A program made the position numbers and the translations under genes. DNA of 64,000 nt from assembly GCF_017255295.1 (NCBI RefSeq), contig NZ_JAFKDE010000006.1, forward strand, positions 1 to 64,000, read 5' to 3'. Below are positions 9,388-17,392 of this stretch, piece after piece (the stretch's first letter is position 1; each line of letters opens with the position of its first letter). Below the pieces are notes generated by a model. It was not told the origin of the DNA and did no database searches. It worked only from the letters and a program-made list of their open reading frames with translations. Origin of the DNA: Nitratireductor aquimarinus (lineage in GTDB: Bacteria > Pseudomonadota > Alphaproteobacteria > Rhizobiales > Rhizobiaceae).

Positions 9388-9888
9388 CTAGCGCGTGTGC
9401 GGCGAGAGGTCCCGGCCGGGCCAGGTGGTCAGGGGCGGCTCGGGCATCACGTCTTCGCCCAGATGGCTGCTCACATAGATGATGTCGCTCCACAGCTCTT
9501 CCTCGCCCTGATCGTTCAGAACCCGCAGCATGACGAGATAGCGCTTGCGCGCCCGCACCCCGCAAACGGGCGGTGAACGCAGGCTGTAGCGCTTGCGCCA
9601 GCGCTGCACGCGCTCGCGCACCACATAATAGCCATTGCCCGCAGGGTCTTCGAAGTCGGCCTCGATGATCATGCCGTGGCGCAGATGACGGATCTCCCGC
9701 ACCGCCAGATCGTAGTGAATTTCCGAAGAGTTGTGATCGATCGTGAAACCACCGCCCAGGACGGCGAGCAGCGGCTTCTCCTCGGCGCGCTCACAGGTCA
9801 CCCAGCCTATGGCCAACAGCACAAGGCATATGCCAGACGTCACCAGAAACAGTCGCCAGGTAAGGGCGGCCTCGTCGAATTCCGCCAT
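9388..9888 (-). CDS. Hypothetical protein with one N-terminal membrane segment
   Basis: A 166-residue protein I do not recognise. One transmembrane helix lies near residues 11-30 (WRLFLVTSGICLVLLAIGW). A soluble domain of beta-rich appearance follows, rich in Arg and aromatic residues (RVQRWRKRYSLRSPPVCG). The topology suggests an anchored periplasmic or cytoplasmic domain. The start at 9888 has GGAG eleven bases upstream; an in-frame start 13 codons earlier is possible but has a poorer context. It is flanked by the inverted repeat downstream and a 135-base gap upstream. Confidence 0.6.
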   Translation of the reverse strand: MAEFDEAALTWRLFLVTSGICLVLLAIGWVTCERAEEKPLLAVLGGGFTIDHNSSEIHYDLAVREIRHLRHGMIIEADFEDPAGNGYYVVRERVQRWRKRYSLRSPPVCGVRARKRYLVMLRVLNDQGEEELWSDIIYVSSHLGEDVMPEPPLTTWPGRDLSPHTR

Positions 9889-10023
9889 TTGCTCGCTCCG
9901 CGTTTCACGCGGGGCGCATTCAATCATATAGCCGACTAACTATCTAGCCGCAGAAATTGTGGCTGAGAGACCCGCTCACCCCGCATTTTGTGGAATGGAT
10001 TGTTGTCAGCCTGCCCGCGAATG

Positions 10024-10620
10024 CTAGCGCATCATCGGCCATAAGGTGGCGGCGAGCGCCAGCCCCATGACGATGTTGAACCATTTAAGCCGCACGGGAT
10101 CGGCCAGAAAGCCGCGCAGAACCACGCCGAACCCGGCCCAGACGGAAACGCTCGGGAAATTGACGATGACGAAGGCGAGCGCCACGAGAAGAACCGTCGC
10201 AAAAGGCGCCGTGGGGTCGGTGTAGACCGCCATGGCGGTCAGCGCCATGACCCAGGCCTTCGGATTGACCCACTGGAACGCGGCGGCCTGCAGGAACGTC
10301 ATCGGCTGCGCATTGCCTTCACCGCCCTGCCCCAGCGCGCGCGACATGGCGATGCGCCAGGCGAGGTAGAGAAGATAGGCCCCGCCGGCGATTTTCAGGA
10401 TCGTGTGGAGCGCGGGAAACGCCGTCAGAACAGCGCCAAGCCCGAAGCCAACCGCGAGCAGGAGCGACGCGAAGCCACCGGCAATGCCAAGCATGTGAGG
10501 GATGGTACGGCGGAAACCGAAATTCACGCCCGAGGCCAGCAACATGAAATTGTTCGGCCCCGGCGTCACCGAAGCGACGAAGGAGAAAACCAAGAGGGCA
10601 AGGAAAACGTCCGGCGACAT
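10024..10620 (-). CDS. LysE/RhtB-family amino acid exporter
   Basis: A 198-residue inner-membrane protein with about six hydrophobic segments. The N-terminal signature SVTPGPNNFMLLASGVNFGFRR is diagnostic of LysE/RhtB exporters, and FQWVNPKAWVMAL is the conserved central motif. The substrate is not predictable from sequence. It sits downstream of ilvH on the same strand (127-base gap), and an inverted repeat GGTCA-N7-TGACC lies about 45 bases upstream of its start, suggesting its own regulated promoter rather than simple read-through. Confidence 0.9.
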   Translation of the reverse strand: MSPDVFLALLVFSFVASVTPGPNNFMLLASGVNFGFRRTIPHMLGIAGGFASLLLAVGFGLGAVLTAFPALHTILKIAGGAYLLYLAWRIAMSRALGQGGEGNAQPMTFLQAAAFQWVNPKAWVMALTAMAVYTDPTAPFATVLLVALAFVIVNFPSVSVWAGFGVVLRGFLADPVRLKWFNIVMGLALAATLWPMMR

Positions 10621-10660
10621 CCGCCAACTCCCAAACGGTCGCCCGGCACAGGGGCAATTA

Positions 10661-10677
10661 GGTCAGTATTATTGACC
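10661..10677. promoter_or_regulatory. Inverted repeat upstream of the LysE-type gene, possible operator
   Basis: GGTCA-gtattat-TGACC is a 5-bp inverted repeat in an AT-rich setting 41-57 bases upstream of the exporter start. No regulator gene is adjacent, so the binding protein is unknown. Confidence 0.4.
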
Positions 10678-10747
10678 TTATTTTTCCTGCGGGCAAGATA
10701 CAGATCGCCCTGCCCGCAGAAAATATCCGTTCACGGAGAGGCTGCGC

Positions 10748-11320
10748 CTACATGCCTTCCGGGCCGCGGTTCATGGCGGCAACGCCCGTGCGGCACACTT
10801 CGACCAGGCCGAGCGGCTTCATGATGGCGATGAACTGCTCGATCTTGGAGACACGCCCCGTGATCTCGAAGATGAAGTGCTCGGTGTTGGCGTCGATCAC
10901 CTGAGCGCGGAAAGCGTCTGCCAGGCGCAGCGCCTCGACGCGGTCCTCGCCCTGTCCGCGAACCTTGACCAGCGCCAGTTCACGCTCCATCGGGCGGTCA
11001 TGGCCGCGCTCATCGGCGACGATGGAGAGGTCCACCACGCGGTGCACCGGAACGATGCGCTCGAGCTGATGCTTGATCTGCTGAAGCACATGGCCCGTGC
11101 CGCGCGTCACGATGGTGATGCGCGAAAGGTGGCGTTCGTGCTCGGTCTCGGAGACGGTGAGGCTGTCGATGTTGTAGCCGCGACCGGAGAACAGGCCGAT
11201 CACGCGGGCAAGAACGCCCGGTTCGTTGTCGACGAGGACGGCCAGGGTGCGCGTCTCGGCAACCTGGGTTTCCTTGGTGATGAAATAGGCAGAGCCGGTG
11301 GGTTGTAGCTGCGCGTTCAT
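10748..11320 (-). CDS. ilvH: Acetolactate synthase small (regulatory) subunit
   Basis: A 190-residue regulatory subunit that binds IlvI and confers valine feedback. The N-terminal ACT domain (TLAVLVDNEPGVLARVIGLFSGRGYNI) is followed by the conserved DSLTVSETEHERHLSRITIV and the ALS small-subunit C-terminal domain. The start at 11320 (MNAQLQPTG) is preceded by AAGAGA. It lies 83 bases downstream of ilvI; the spacer holds a terminator-like hairpin that could set the subunit ratio. Confidence 0.97.
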   Translation of the reverse strand: MNAQLQPTGSAYFITKETQVAETRTLAVLVDNEPGVLARVIGLFSGRGYNIDSLTVSETEHERHLSRITIVTRGTGHVLQQIKHQLERIVPVHRVVDLSIVADERGHDRPMERELALVKVRGQGEDRVEALRLADAFRAQVIDANTEHFIFEITGRVSKIEQFIAIMKPLGLVEVCRTGVAAMNRGPEGM

Positions 11321-11360
11321 TGCATGAATCTCTTTTGCAAAACCATCGTGTAACTGACTG

Positions 11361-11393
11361 AAAACAAAGCGTCCTGCCGCTGAGACAGGACGC
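11361..11393 (-). terminator. Terminator-like hairpin between ilvI and ilvH
   Basis: An 8-bp stem GCGTCCTG/CAGGACGC with a 9-base loop, followed on the minus strand by TTTGTTTTC. It lies inside the presumed ilvI-ilvH operon and may act as a partial terminator or an RNA-processing site. Confidence 0.6.
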
Positions 11394-11403
11394 CTCATAA
11401 CCG

Positions 11404-13206
11404 TCACACCAATTGCCGGCCCTCTTCGTCGATGGCGTTGGCCACCGCCTCGTCGCTGGCCTCGTCGGGAAGCAGCATCTCGTTATGCGCCTTGCCCGAC
11501 GGGATCATCGGGAAGCAGTTGGCGAGTGCGGCAACACGGCAATCGAAGATCACCGGCTTGTCGACTTCAATCATCTCGCGGATGGCGTCATCCAGCTTGC
11601 CCGGCTTGTCGCACATGATGCCGTGGCAGCCATAGGCTTCGGCCAGTTTGACGAAGTCAGGCATCGCTTCCGTATAGGAGTGCGACAGGCGGTTGCCATG
11701 CAGCAGCTGCTGCCACTGGCGCACCATGCCCATATACTGGTTGTTCAGGATGAAGATCTTGATCGGCGCATTGTGCTGCACCGCTGCACTCATCTCCTGA
11801 ATGGTCATCTGCACCGACGCATCGCCTGCAATGTCGATGACCAGCGCATCGGGATGCGCGATCTGCACGCCAAGCGCCGCCGGCAGGCCGTATCCCATCG
11901 TGCCCAGACCGCCGGAGGTCATCCAGTGGTTCGGCGCATCGAAACCGAAATGCTGCGCCGCCCACATCTGGTGCTGACCGACTTCGGTCGTCACATAGAC
12001 ATCGCGTTCCCTGGTCAGCTCATAGAGCCGCTGGATCGCGTATTGCGGCATGATGATGTCGTCATTCGGCTTGTAGGCGAGCGAGTCGCGTGCGCGCCAG
12101 ATGTCGATCTGCGTCCACCAGGGTTTGAGCGCGGCCTTGTCCGCCTTCGCGGTCGCGCGCCACAGGCGCACCATGTCTTCAAGGATACGGCCTGCATCGC
12201 CGATGATCGGCACGTCAACATGAACGTTCTTGTTGATCGAGGACGGATCGATGTCGATGTGGATCTTGCGCGAATGCGGCGCAAAGGCGTCGAGACGGCC
12301 GGTGATGCGGTCATCGAAGCGCGCACCGATGCACAGCATGACGTCGCAGTCATGCATCGCCATGTTGGCTTCATAGGTGCCGTGCATGCCCAGCATGCCG
12401 AGCCAGTTGTCGCCGGATGCCGGATAAGCGCCCAGTCCCATCAGCGTGGAGGTGATCGGGAAGCCCGTCAGATCCACCAGCTCGCGCAGCAGATGGCTCG
12501 CCTCCGGACCGGCATTGATGACGCCGCCACCCGAATAGATCACCGGCCGCTTGGCGTTGGCCATCAGTTCGATCGCCGCCTTGATCTGGTTGATGTCGCC
12601 CTGCTCCTGCGGGTGATAGCTGGTGCGCGGCGCGGTCTGCGGCGGGGTGTAGGTGCCCTTGGCAAACTGGATGTCCTTGGGAATGTCCACGACGACCGGT
12701 CCCGGGCGGCCCGTGGTCGCCACGTGGAAGGCCTCGTGAATGATCGCGGCAAGCTGGTTCACGTCCTTCACCAGCCAGTTGTGCTTGGTGCAGGGACGGG
12801 TAATGCCGACCGTGTCGCACTCCTGGAAGGCGTCCGAGCCGATCAGCGCGGTGGGAACCTGACCACTGATGCAGACGAGCGGGATGGAATCCATCAGCGC
12901 GTCCTGCAGCGGCGTCACCGCATTGGTCGCGCCGGGGCCGGAGGTCACCAGCATGACGCCGGCCTTGCCGGTGGCGCGCGCATAGCCCTCGGCTGCGTGG
13001 CCTGCTCCCTGCTCGTGACGTACAAGAATGTGCCGGACATCTTCCTGCTGGAAGAGCTCGTCGTAGATGGGAAGTACGGCGCCGCCCGGATATCCGAAAA
13101 TATCCTCGACACCATTGTCCTTGAGCGCCTGCACGACGATCTCTGCACCCGTCATCTCGTTTTGGGCGGATGCGTCCGCTGCTGGCTCCGACACTGCCTT
13201 GTTCAT
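11404..13206 (-). CDS. ilvI: Acetolactate synthase large (catalytic) subunit
   Basis: A 600-residue thiamine-diphosphate enzyme catalysing the first common step of branched-chain amino acid synthesis. The catalytic glutamate is in LVRHEQGAGHAAEGYARATG. The ThDP/Mg motif runs from GDASVQMTIQE to ILNNQYMGMVRQW, and the FAD-binding middle domain contains IDIDPSSINKNV. The start at 13206 (MNKAVSEPAAD) has GGAAAGACC upstream and fits homologues, with a roughly 20-residue lead before EMTGAEIVV. It is preceded by a leader peptide and an attenuator. The symbol could equally be ilvB; the ilvI-ilvH pairing favours ilvI. Confidence 0.97.
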   Translation of the reverse strand: MNKAVSEPAADASAQNEMTGAEIVVQALKDNGVEDIFGYPGGAVLPIYDELFQQEDVRHILVRHEQGAGHAAEGYARATGKAGVMLVTSGPGATNAVTPLQDALMDSIPLVCISGQVPTALIGSDAFQECDTVGITRPCTKHNWLVKDVNQLAAIIHEAFHVATTGRPGPVVVDIPKDIQFAKGTYTPPQTAPRTSYHPQEQGDINQIKAAIELMANAKRPVIYSGGGVINAGPEASHLLRELVDLTGFPITSTLMGLGAYPASGDNWLGMLGMHGTYEANMAMHDCDVMLCIGARFDDRITGRLDAFAPHSRKIHIDIDPSSINKNVHVDVPIIGDAGRILEDMVRLWRATAKADKAALKPWWTQIDIWRARDSLAYKPNDDIIMPQYAIQRLYELTRERDVYVTTEVGQHQMWAAQHFGFDAPNHWMTSGGLGTMGYGLPAALGVQIAHPDALVIDIAGDASVQMTIQEMSAAVQHNAPIKIFILNNQYMGMVRQWQQLLHGNRLSHSYTEAMPDFVKLAEAYGCHGIMCDKPGKLDDAIREMIEVDKPVIFDCRVAALANCFPMIPSGKAHNEMLLPDEASDEAVANAIDEEGRQLV

Positions 13207-13275
13207 CTTGGTCTTTCCGTTCTCTCTACCGGCGATTTGTTTAGCTGCCCAACGCCCCCAAGGAAACACCAGGCC

Positions 13276-13301
13276 AATAAAAAAGGCCCCCGAGGGAGCC
13301 T
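13276..13301 (-). terminator. Attenuator terminator of the ilvI leader
   Basis: A G+C-rich stem (AGGCTCCC pairing with GGGGGCCT around a very short loop, 13284-13301), followed on the minus strand by TTTTTTATT. It lies between the leader peptide and the ilvI start. Upstream, GCGCATGGG (13348-13356 on the complement) can pair with CCCATGCGC (13309-13317), giving the competing structure expected of ribosome-mediated attenuation. Confidence 0.8.
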
Positions 13302-13334
13302 GTGTTTCGCGCATGGGGTGCTTTCGCCAGACAG

Positions 13335-13388
13335 CTACGCTGCCTTGCCCATGCGCCTTCCTACGATAAGAATGTTTCCTGTCATCAT
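13335..13388 (-). CDS. ilvI leader peptide, 17 residues with an ILIV run
   Basis: The minus strand reads MMTGNILIVGRRMGKAA and stops at TAG. It contains Ile-Leu-Ile-Val consecutively at residues 6-9, exactly the amino acids made by the pathway. It is followed by a competing hairpin and then a terminator with a T-run before ilvI. By analogy with classical ilv attenuators, stalling at these codons when charged tRNAs are scarce would favour the antiterminator. There is no ribosome binding site; the promoter spacing places transcription initiation within one or two bases of the first ATG, so the peptide is probably translated from a leaderless mRNA. Confidence 0.8.
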   Translation of the reverse strand: MMTGNILIVGRRMGKAA

Positions 13389-13396
13389 GGCTGCGC

Positions 13397-13425
13397 ACAA
13401 TAAGGTTGCTTGAACGTATCGTCAA
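13397..13425 (-). promoter_or_regulatory. Promoter of the ilvI leader
   Basis: On the minus strand, TTGACG (13420-13425) and TATTGT (13397-13402) are separated by exactly 17 bases, a good sigma-70-type promoter. Only eight bases separate the -10 from the leader-peptide ATG. Confidence 0.75.
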
Positions 13426-13538
13426 CCAGCTTGATAAGGCCAATTTGAAGAGCCCCGTTTACCCCTCCTCAACCATCCCGCGACACGCCGCCTTAACTTC
13501 GCGGCACTAGCCTTGAGCGTTAGGGATAATGGGGTGGC

Positions 13539-15419
13539 ATGATGTTTGTGGAACGCGGAACGACGCAGGGCGAGACGACATCTCAGGAAAGGCGCGCAGC
13601 CGATCAGCCGCGCACGCGCCTGCTTGGCCATGTCGTGCATTGCGACGGCTCCCGCGCCACCATTGCCGCCGAGACCGACACCGATGACAGCGGCCAGTCC
13701 AATTACTGGACCGTCGGCAAGATGATCTCCATCAATCTCGGGGCGATCCGCACGGTCGGTCTCGTCTATGCGGTGGAGCGGCCCGAACACCGCTGGCGCG
13801 ATGGCGAGGCGAACCCCATCGCGATCTCGGTCGAACTGGTCGGCGAAGTGCGCGACCGTGGCGCCGAGCCCGTGTTCGACCGCGGTATCACGGAATATCC
13901 GCATATCGGCGCCCCCGCCCACCGCATCCGCTCGCGCGACCTGCAGGCGGTCTACGATCTGGCCGGCCGCCAGCAGGCCGTGATCGGCAAGCTGTCGCAG
14001 GACGAAAGCATCGATGCCTGTATTGCGGTGGATGACACGCTGAACCGCCATTTCGCAGTGGTCGGCACCACCGGTGTCGGCAAATCGTCGGCCGTATCGC
14101 TTCTTCTGCGCAAGACCATCGCCTCACGCCCGGATCTGCGCGTGCTCATTCTCGACCCGCACAATGAATTCGCCTCCGCCCTGCCGGAATACGCGGTGCG
14201 CATCGACACCAACACGCTGGACCTGCCGTTCTGGTTGTTTCGCCTTGAAGAACTGGTGGAAGTGCTTTTCCGGGGCCGCGAGCCGGTGACGGAAGAGGTG
14301 GAACTGCTGCGCGAGATCATTCCCGCTGCCAAGCATCTCTACCGCAATCCGGGAAGCGCTGCCTCGCTGCGACGGTCAAACGACACGGGCGGGCTGACGG
14401 CGGACACGCCGGTCCCCTACCGCATGGCCGATGTGCTGAAGGAAATCGAGGAGCGCACCGGCCAGCTTGCCAACAAGTCCGACCGGCCGATCTATCGCAG
14501 CCTGCGCACACGCATCGAGGCTGCCCAGAACGATCCGCGTTACCGTTTCATGTTCGCCTCGCGCCTCATCGAGGATTCGATCCACGAAACGATCGGCAGG
14601 CTCTTCCGCATCCCCAGCCACGGCAAGACGGTGACCTGTTTCGAAATGGCCGGCATGCCGCCGGAGGTGGTCAATTCCGTCTGCTCGGTCATGGCCCGCC
14701 TCGCCTTCGACCTGGCGCTGTGGAGCAATGGAAAGCTCAACCTTCTGGTCGTCTGCGAGGAAGCACACCGCTACATGCCCGCCGATCCGCGCCTGGGCTT
14801 TGCGCCGACGCGCCATGCGCTCGCACGCATCGCCAAGGAAGGCCGCAAATATGGCTGCTATCTCGGTGTGGTGACACAGCGCCCGGGCGAACTCGACCCG
14901 ACGGTCCTGTCGCAGTGCTCCACCGTGTTCGCCATGCGGCTCGCCAACGATCAGGACAAGGCGATCATCCGTTCGGCAATCGCGGACTCCTCTGCGTCCA
15001 TGCTGTCATTCCTCTCGGCCATGGGCCGGCGCGAAGCCATCGCCTTTGGCGAGGGTGTCGCGACGACCATGCGCATGAAGTTCGAACAACTGCCGGCGCA
15101 TGCGCTTCCGGGCCAGCGGGACGATGCGAAGAAGAAGGCGTCGCGCCCCGAAGACATCGACAATGACGTGGATCTCGCCTCGATCGTGGCAAATCTGCGC
15201 GATGCCGGCCGCTCCATGCGCTCGCAGGTGCAGTCGCCACCGGATATCGGCTCGCCCGTCCCCGCAGACATGCAGGCCGGCGACCGCGACTACCGGCCCC
15301 GGCCGGCAAGGACGCCTGTTCAGCCCGAGACCTTCGAACAATGGTCCCGGCCGTCCGACGATTACGCGCGTCCGGCGAGCTACACAGTGCCGTCGCGCAG
15401 CCATTTCGGAAACCGCTAG
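13539..15419 (+). CDS. HerA-like ATPase/helicase (DUF87)
   Basis: A 626-residue protein with the HerA-FtsK organisation. An N-terminal HAS-barrel-like beta domain covers about residues 25-150. Walker A is VVGTTGVGKSSAV near residue 175, a LRVLILDPHNEF strand follows, Walker B is LLVVCEEAHRYMP, and an arginine-rich region (VVTQRPGELDPTVLSQC) precedes the end of the core. The last 100 residues are low-complexity and Pro/Arg-rich. HerA forms hexameric rings that process DNA ends with the NurA nuclease in archaea; no NurA is adjacent here. It is divergent from ilvI. The first of two adjacent ATGs is used; the ribosome binding site is weak. Confidence 0.88.
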   Translation: MMFVERGTTQGETTSQERRAADQPRTRLLGHVVHCDGSRATIAAETDTDDSGQSNYWTVGKMISINLGAIRTVGLVYAVERPEHRWRDGEANPIAISVELVGEVRDRGAEPVFDRGITEYPHIGAPAHRIRSRDLQAVYDLAGRQQAVIGKLSQDESIDACIAVDDTLNRHFAVVGTTGVGKSSAVSLLLRKTIASRPDLRVLILDPHNEFASALPEYAVRIDTNTLDLPFWLFRLEELVEVLFRGREPVTEEVELLREIIPAAKHLYRNPGSAASLRRSNDTGGLTADTPVPYRMADVLKEIEERTGQLANKSDRPIYRSLRTRIEAAQNDPRYRFMFASRLIEDSIHETIGRLFRIPSHGKTVTCFEMAGMPPEVVNSVCSVMARLAFDLALWSNGKLNLLVVCEEAHRYMPADPRLGFAPTRHALARIAKEGRKYGCYLGVVTQRPGELDPTVLSQCSTVFAMRLANDQDKAIIRSAIADSSASMLSFLSAMGRREAIAFGEGVATTMRMKFEQLPAHALPGQRDDAKKKASRPEDIDNDVDLASIVANLRDAGRSMRSQVQSPPDIGSPVPADMQAGDRDYRPRPARTPVQPETFEQWSRPSDDYARPASYTVPSRSHFGNR

Positions 15420-15455
15420 CGCTCTTCATTTTTTCAGTGCACGGCTCATGAAGGT

Positions 15456-15472
15456 TCCGGCAAGCTGCCGGA
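15456..15472. terminator. Hairpin between convergent genes
   Basis: TCCGGCA-agc-TGCCGGA forms a 7-bp stem with a short loop between the HerA-like gene and the convergent diguanylate cyclase. There is no T-run, so function as a terminator is uncertain. The rest of the 136-base gap shows nothing. Confidence 0.35.
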
Positions 15473-15555
15473 GCCGGACGCCACGCATGCGGTAGCGCGC
15501 CACGCGCCAGCGCAGCGTTCAGCTCTTTCAGTTGAGCGTAGGGAAGTGTCGCCTC

Positions 15556-16338
15556 TCAGGCGCAGACGCGGTTGCGGCCCAGGCGTTTGGCCTCATAGAG
15601 CATCTTGTCGGCGCGACGGTAGAATTCCTCAGCCGATTCCCGCCCGTCCCAGATGGACAGGCCGACGCTGATCGTCACCCGGATGTTCACATTGCTCGCT
15701 TCGATCAACAGCTGTGACACGGCGCGGCGAATGCGCTCGGCAAGCTTGACCAGAGATTCATTGTTCATGTTCGGCGCGACCACGGCAAATTCCTCGCCGC
15801 CCATGCGCGCGACCACATCATGATAGCGGGTCAGGTCTTTCAGGCAGCGCGCCACTTCGCGCAACACATCGTCGCCCACATCGTGACCATGCGTGTCGTT
15901 GACCTGCTTGAAATGATCGAGATCGAGAACCATCAGGCCGACCGGCTTTTCGATGCGGCGGAACTCCTGAAGATATTCGCGCAGCGCATCATCGAAGAAG
16001 CGCCGGTTCTGCATGCCTGTCAGGCTGTCGGTCAGGGCGGCGTGCTGGAGCGATTCCGAACGGGCGCTGAGCGTTTCCGTCATGGCCCGTAACTTCCCCT
16101 CCTCGCGCACCTGGGTGCGGATCAGCGGATAGATGAAGAAGATGCCGAAAATGATGGCGGTCGCCAGAAGGACGCCGGTGACGAACAGAATCTGGATAAA
16201 ACTCTTCAGATCCTGCGGAGCCGGAAAAATGCTGATGTCGGAGCGTAAAAGCCAATAGGCGTAGGCAAGCAGGGCACCCGCGCCCAGCACCAGCAAAATG
16301 AAAACAAAGAACGCGGATTCCGCTTTGTGGAAACGCAT
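15556..16338 (-). CDS. Membrane diguanylate cyclase (GGDEF domain)
   Basis: A 260-residue inner-membrane enzyme predicted to make cyclic di-GMP from two GTP. Two transmembrane helices lie near residues 8-30 and 50-72 with a short periplasmic loop, too small for a classical sensor domain. The GGDEF domain carries the active-site variant GGEEF (ARMGGEEFAVV) and an intact inhibitory I-site RYHD just upstream, so product feedback is likely. ATG at 16338 has GGGG nine bases upstream; a GTG at 16356 is an alternative. It follows miaA on the same strand. Confidence 0.92.
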   Translation of the reverse strand: MRFHKAESAFFVFILLVLGAGALLAYAYWLLRSDISIFPAPQDLKSFIQILFVTGVLLATAIIFGIFFIYPLIRTQVREEGKLRAMTETLSARSESLQHAALTDSLTGMQNRRFFDDALREYLQEFRRIEKPVGLMVLDLDHFKQVNDTHGHDVGDDVLREVARCLKDLTRYHDVVARMGGEEFAVVAPNMNNESLVKLAERIRRAVSQLLIEASNVNIRVTISVGLSIWDGRESAEEFYRRADKMLYEAKRLGRNRVCA

Positions 16339-16418
16339 GCCTGCCCCGAATGACACCCTTTATCGCCTTCTCGCACAGTCTCACTTACGCAAGGTTAATC
16401 TCCACAGGCGGAATGCTT

Positions 16419-17363
16419 CTATTCCGCCGGTTTGGCGCTCGCCTGAAGAACCCCGGCAAGACTTCGCGGAAGCGCGTTTTCCGAAGAAAGCGGCACACGG
16501 AGCCAGTCTTCGCCAAGCTGGTTGCGGAACCAGGTGCCCTGGCGTTTGGAATAGCGCCGCGTGGCGGTTTTCGCCCGCTCGATTGCGTCTTCCAGCGTGC
16601 ATTCATTGGCGAGACAGGCTGCCAGTTCGGGCACGCCAATGGCTTTCATCGCCGGCAGTTCGGGTGGCAGATCAAGCGCCAGTAGCGCCTTCACCTCTTC
16701 CAGAGCGCCCTCTTCCACCATGCGGTCGAAGCGCTGGCCGATGCGCTGCCTGACAAATTCGCGTTCCGGCTCCAGAACAATGCAGCGGCTGGATGCCCGG
16801 TCGACCAGCGGCGGCGTGTTTTCCTGCTGCCAGGCGCTCAGCGGACGCCCCGAAGCCTCGAAAACCTCGAGCGCGCGGGTGATGCGCTGCGCATCTCCCG
16901 TGCCTATGGCGGAAGCGGCGTCAGGGTCGCGCTCGGCCAGAAGCCCGTGCAGCGCCTCCGGCCCGTCTTTCTCCATGCGCTGACGCCAGTGCCGGCGCAC
17001 CGCATCGGGCACCGGCGGCACCGGCGCAATGCCTTCCAGAAGCGCGCGGAAATAAAGCCCCGTACCACCCACGAAGACAGGGCGCTTTCCTTCAAGCGCG
17101 CCGCTCTCGACAAGCTTCGCCACATCGTCGAGCCACGCGCCGGTTGAATAGGCGACCGATGGCGACACATGCCCATAGAGAAAGTGCGGCGCGCGTTTCA
17201 GATCTTCGGCAGAGGGCCGCGCGGTCAGGCGCGAAAGCACGTCATAGACCTGCATGGAATCGGCGTTGATCACCACCCCGCCCGTTTCCTGCGCAAGCGC
17301 CAGCGCCAGAGCGGACTTGCCGCTGGCAGTCGGCCCCGCTATCAGGATCGCATTATTCAACAT
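16419..17363 (-). CDS. miaA: tRNA dimethylallyltransferase
   Basis: A 314-residue enzyme adding a dimethylallyl group to A37 of tRNAs that read UNN codons. The P-loop GPTASGKS is near residue 11, followed by NADSMQVY, and the tRNA-binding part contains RDPDAAS and the C-terminal [14 protein letters not shown]. Length is normal. The start ATG at 17363 lies 29 bases from the divergent serB start, so the two genes share a compact promoter region. This miaA-serB divergent arrangement is common in Rhizobiales. Confidence 0.97.
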   Translation of the reverse strand: MLNNAILIAGPTASGKSALALALAQETGGVVINADSMQVYDVLSRLTARPSAEDLKRAPHFLYGHVSPSVAYSTGAWLDDVAKLVESGALEGKRPVFVGGTGLYFRALLEGIAPVPPVPDAVRRHWRQRMEKDGPEALHGLLAERDPDAASAIGTGDAQRITRALEVFEASGRPLSAWQQENTPPLVDRASSRCIVLEPEREFVRQRIGQRFDRMVEEGALEEVKALLALDLPPELPAMKAIGVPELAACLANECTLEDAIERAKTATRRYSKRQGTWFRNQLGEDWLRVPLSSENALPRSLAGVLQASAKPAE

Positions 17364-17392
17364 GCCCGCCGCTCACTATTCCGGAAACGCTC

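Noticed and set aside
11413-13413. A 666-codon open frame antisense to ilvI
   Set aside because: It is a mirror of the high-GC codon pattern of ilvI. Its translation is rich in Arg/His/Gly without any recognisable domain, and ilvI is unambiguous.
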